Shown here in pieces: positions 62,335 to 64,000 of a DNA stretch of 64,000 bases. Source of the DNA: Varroa destructor (Eukaryota > Arthropoda > Arachnida > Mesostigmata > Varroidae); contig NW_019211456.1 in the NCBI RefSeq assembly GCF_002443255.2, forward strand, positions 21,569,061 through 21,633,060. The letters run 5' to 3'. A model generated the notes under the pieces. It was not told the DNA's origin and made no database searches. It was given only the letters and a program-made list of their open reading frames with translations. Numbering within the stretch: position 1 is the first letter of the stretch; each line of letters opens with the position of its first letter. A program made the translations under genes and the position numbers.

Positions 62335-62854
62335 ATGCTATATCGAGTATACAGAAAGGTCGAAATTTTACTAACTGGCTCCACCGTACCGCACGTACCC
62401 TGGATTCATCATTGTGTCCATCGGCTTTGTCCTCGAAAAACGAGGACTAAGTATGATATTCTTGGTGCCTTTCTGTTGTTGGTCTTTTTCAAGATGTTGC
62501 CACGCCATCATACAGCGAAGTGGACGATTGTCACTCTTTGCGACGCGCTTGTTCAGCTCATCGTTTCGTTCGCGTCTATACGTACGCTTAATAATGGGCA
62601 AAACGCTGAAACGATACTGCAACGCTAAACGATCTAGCATCAGCGTTCAGCTCGTTCATCTCATCACGCGAGAAATAGCATATATTTACGATGATTCATC
62701 ACCAAGTCTGTCTTCGCCTCCGCTACCAACAACGGACGAGCGATTCAAGGCGGATTTGGCTGGACCAGTTACCTGGATAGCTCTTAACCGAAGTTGGTCG
62801 ATAGGCGTCAGGTGGCGGAAGCCTGTGAGGGCTGAACGCACCGGAGAAAAGTAG
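62335..62854 (+). CDS. Overlapping open frames, candidate coding block
   Basis: Two plus-strand frames overlap. One runs 62,335-62,628 from an ATG (97 aa, with a hydrophobic span ILGAFLLLVFFKML). The other is open from about 62,384 to a TAG at 62,854, roughly 157 codons and the longest open run in the window, with first internal ATG at 62,453. It ends in a basic tail (WRKPVRAERTGEK). A minus frame is also open at 62,371-62,640. Because three frames are open at once, either this is chance in a GC-richer patch or one real exon with shadows. The choice between frames cannot be made here. Confidence 0.2.
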
Positions 62855-63822
62855 CTGATTCCTTCAGCTTCTAATCGTGATTGTTGTCTCTGCCACAAAG
62901 CTTTCGTTCAGTGTCAAACAGTTAGTGCCCCATCGTGATTCGGCGCTATTGATTTTGCCATCCTTTGACAAGAGGCAAGAAATTTTCGGAAATGTTGAAA
63001 TAAAATTCGGTAGGCTCCGTCAGACTATGACAGGTGTGCGTGCTCGCTTCTATGATCCTAAAAGCTAGACAAAAAATTAACCACAAAGGCATGCTATTGC
63101 ATTGCCTGAGTTTAATTATTTTATTTGCATGTTAAATTAATTTATACACGTAAAATACATTTCGATTGCCAGGCTGAAGATTCACTGGTTGTAGTATTTC
63201 ATATAGCCGCTAACCTATTACAGGTTGCATACAAACGATGTTAGTGTAAACTGTTGTGATAGAATGCGTGTCTGTGCTATACAAAGATATGACTGGACTG
63301 CGTCCTCTACCGAAAGGTAGCGTCGACTATGAATTGACCTTCCTGCCTTTCTTATCGAAGTATGAATCAGGTAGGTCAGGTACTCGGATGAACGAGGCCA
63401 ACAACATAACGTGATAGGACCAAAGGAAATTCGATTTGCGTTAATTCGACCTAGAGTGGGATGACAACAAACGGCACAGAAGTACGAAGCAGCAAAACAT
63501 TTGGGTTGGGCAGGCAAAGAGGCGGATTGGATCGTTTTGCCAATTTATCTATGGCGCACATTTATGTTCCCGCTTAGGCTTCTTCTGTTTCTGTCGCTCG
63601 ATCCTTTTTTGTTCGCTGTAGACGTAAATGCGAAAAAAGCTTAAATCGAGACTGAAGCAGAATCGGAGTCAAAGACAGACACAATAGCAAAGAAATGAAA
63701 GGTGGCACGAATAATAAGGAGAAGTTCGAGAAATCACGAGGCTTTCGACGCTGCGAAGTGCTAAGAGCTTCGTTTTAGCAATGCTTCTTAAAGCTGAGGA
63801 TCGGCAGGCTTTTAGATGTTAG
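62855..63822. other. No gene seen
   Basis: Short frames on both strands (for example minus 63,218-63,517) without border signals. Confidence 0.45.
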
Positions 63823-64000
63823 ATGACGCCGGAACAGACCAAACTGAACCGGACGGGTCGAAGAGATATGCCGCGGCGGCCTCAGAACGCAATTGTTGAC
63901 CGACCAGCATATATGGGTACATTCTGGGTAGCGATTCGAATACTACTGCCAGCACTGCCCACAGTGATGATAAAGGCAGCGTTACCAGTGGAAGAAAAAG
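63823..64000 (+). CDS. Partial ORF running off the right edge
   Basis: An ATG immediately after an in-frame TAG opens a frame that is still open at the window end, 59 codons so far. The first 30 residues are basic and polar (MTPEQTKLNRTGRRDMPRRP), then a hydrophobic span (GTFWVAIRILLPALPTVMI) follows, as in a membrane protein with a cytoplasmic N-terminus. The second ATG at 63,868 is an alternative start. Codon texture is good and the block is GC-richer than its surroundings. Its identity depends on the sequence beyond 64,000. Confidence 0.27.
   Translation, partial: MTPEQTKLNRTGRRDMPRRPQNAIVDRPAYMGTFWVAIRILLPALPTVMIKAALPVEEK

Overview
This window looks like nuclear DNA of an invertebrate eukaryote. 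Base composition is moderately AT-rich (near 40% GC by eye) with ordinary CpG content. It carries TA, CA, CAT and CCGT microsatellites, homopolymer runs and decayed tRNA-like (SINE-type) fragments. There are no bacterial operons, Shine-Dalgarno-led genes, rRNA genes or CRISPR arrays. A compact, repeat-poor arthropod genome such as that of a parasitiform mite would fit, but that identification is inference, because no protein here was recognised.

The window is dominated by intergenic or intronic sequence. I recognise no protein family. By my rough estimate (a stop about every 17 codons at this composition), about three open runs of 130 codons or more are expected by chance across six frames, and the longest open run seen is about 157 codons. 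Length alone therefore proves no gene. The CDS entries are candidates chosen for codon texture plus a supporting signal: a good start context, a splice-like border or a nearby AATAAA. Their confidences are deliberately low.

Layout. 1-8 kb: a small secreted-like ORF at the left edge, a coding-like block at 2.9-3.4 kb that changes frame, and a GC-rich minus-strand block at 5.1-5.6 kb. 8-15 kb: a 200-bp inverted repeat with a (TA)29 core at 8.7 kb, then an ORF candidate at 14.6-15.0 kb. 20-27 kb: tRNA-like fragments, a coding-like minus-strand pair at 22.7-23.3 kb, a C-tract with quadruplex potential at 24.6 kb, and an exon-like segment at 26.85-27.06 kb. 29-38 kb: exon-like segments with donor consensus at 29.5 and 35.6 kb, a minus-strand ORF pair at 32.9-33.8 kb, and an open-in-both-strands block at 38.1-38.4 kb. 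43.5-47 kb: a possible two-exon segment, then a GC-rich island with a CCGT repeat and a well-placed ATG at 46,718. 51-57 kb: two intronless ORF candidates with downstream AATAAA, and two strong RNA-type hairpins at 56.6-56.8 kb. 62-64 kb: overlapping open frames and an ORF running off the right edge.

There is no sign that these candidates act together in a pathway. The best-supported features are structural: the inverted repeat, the hairpins, the microsatellites and the tRNA-like elements.
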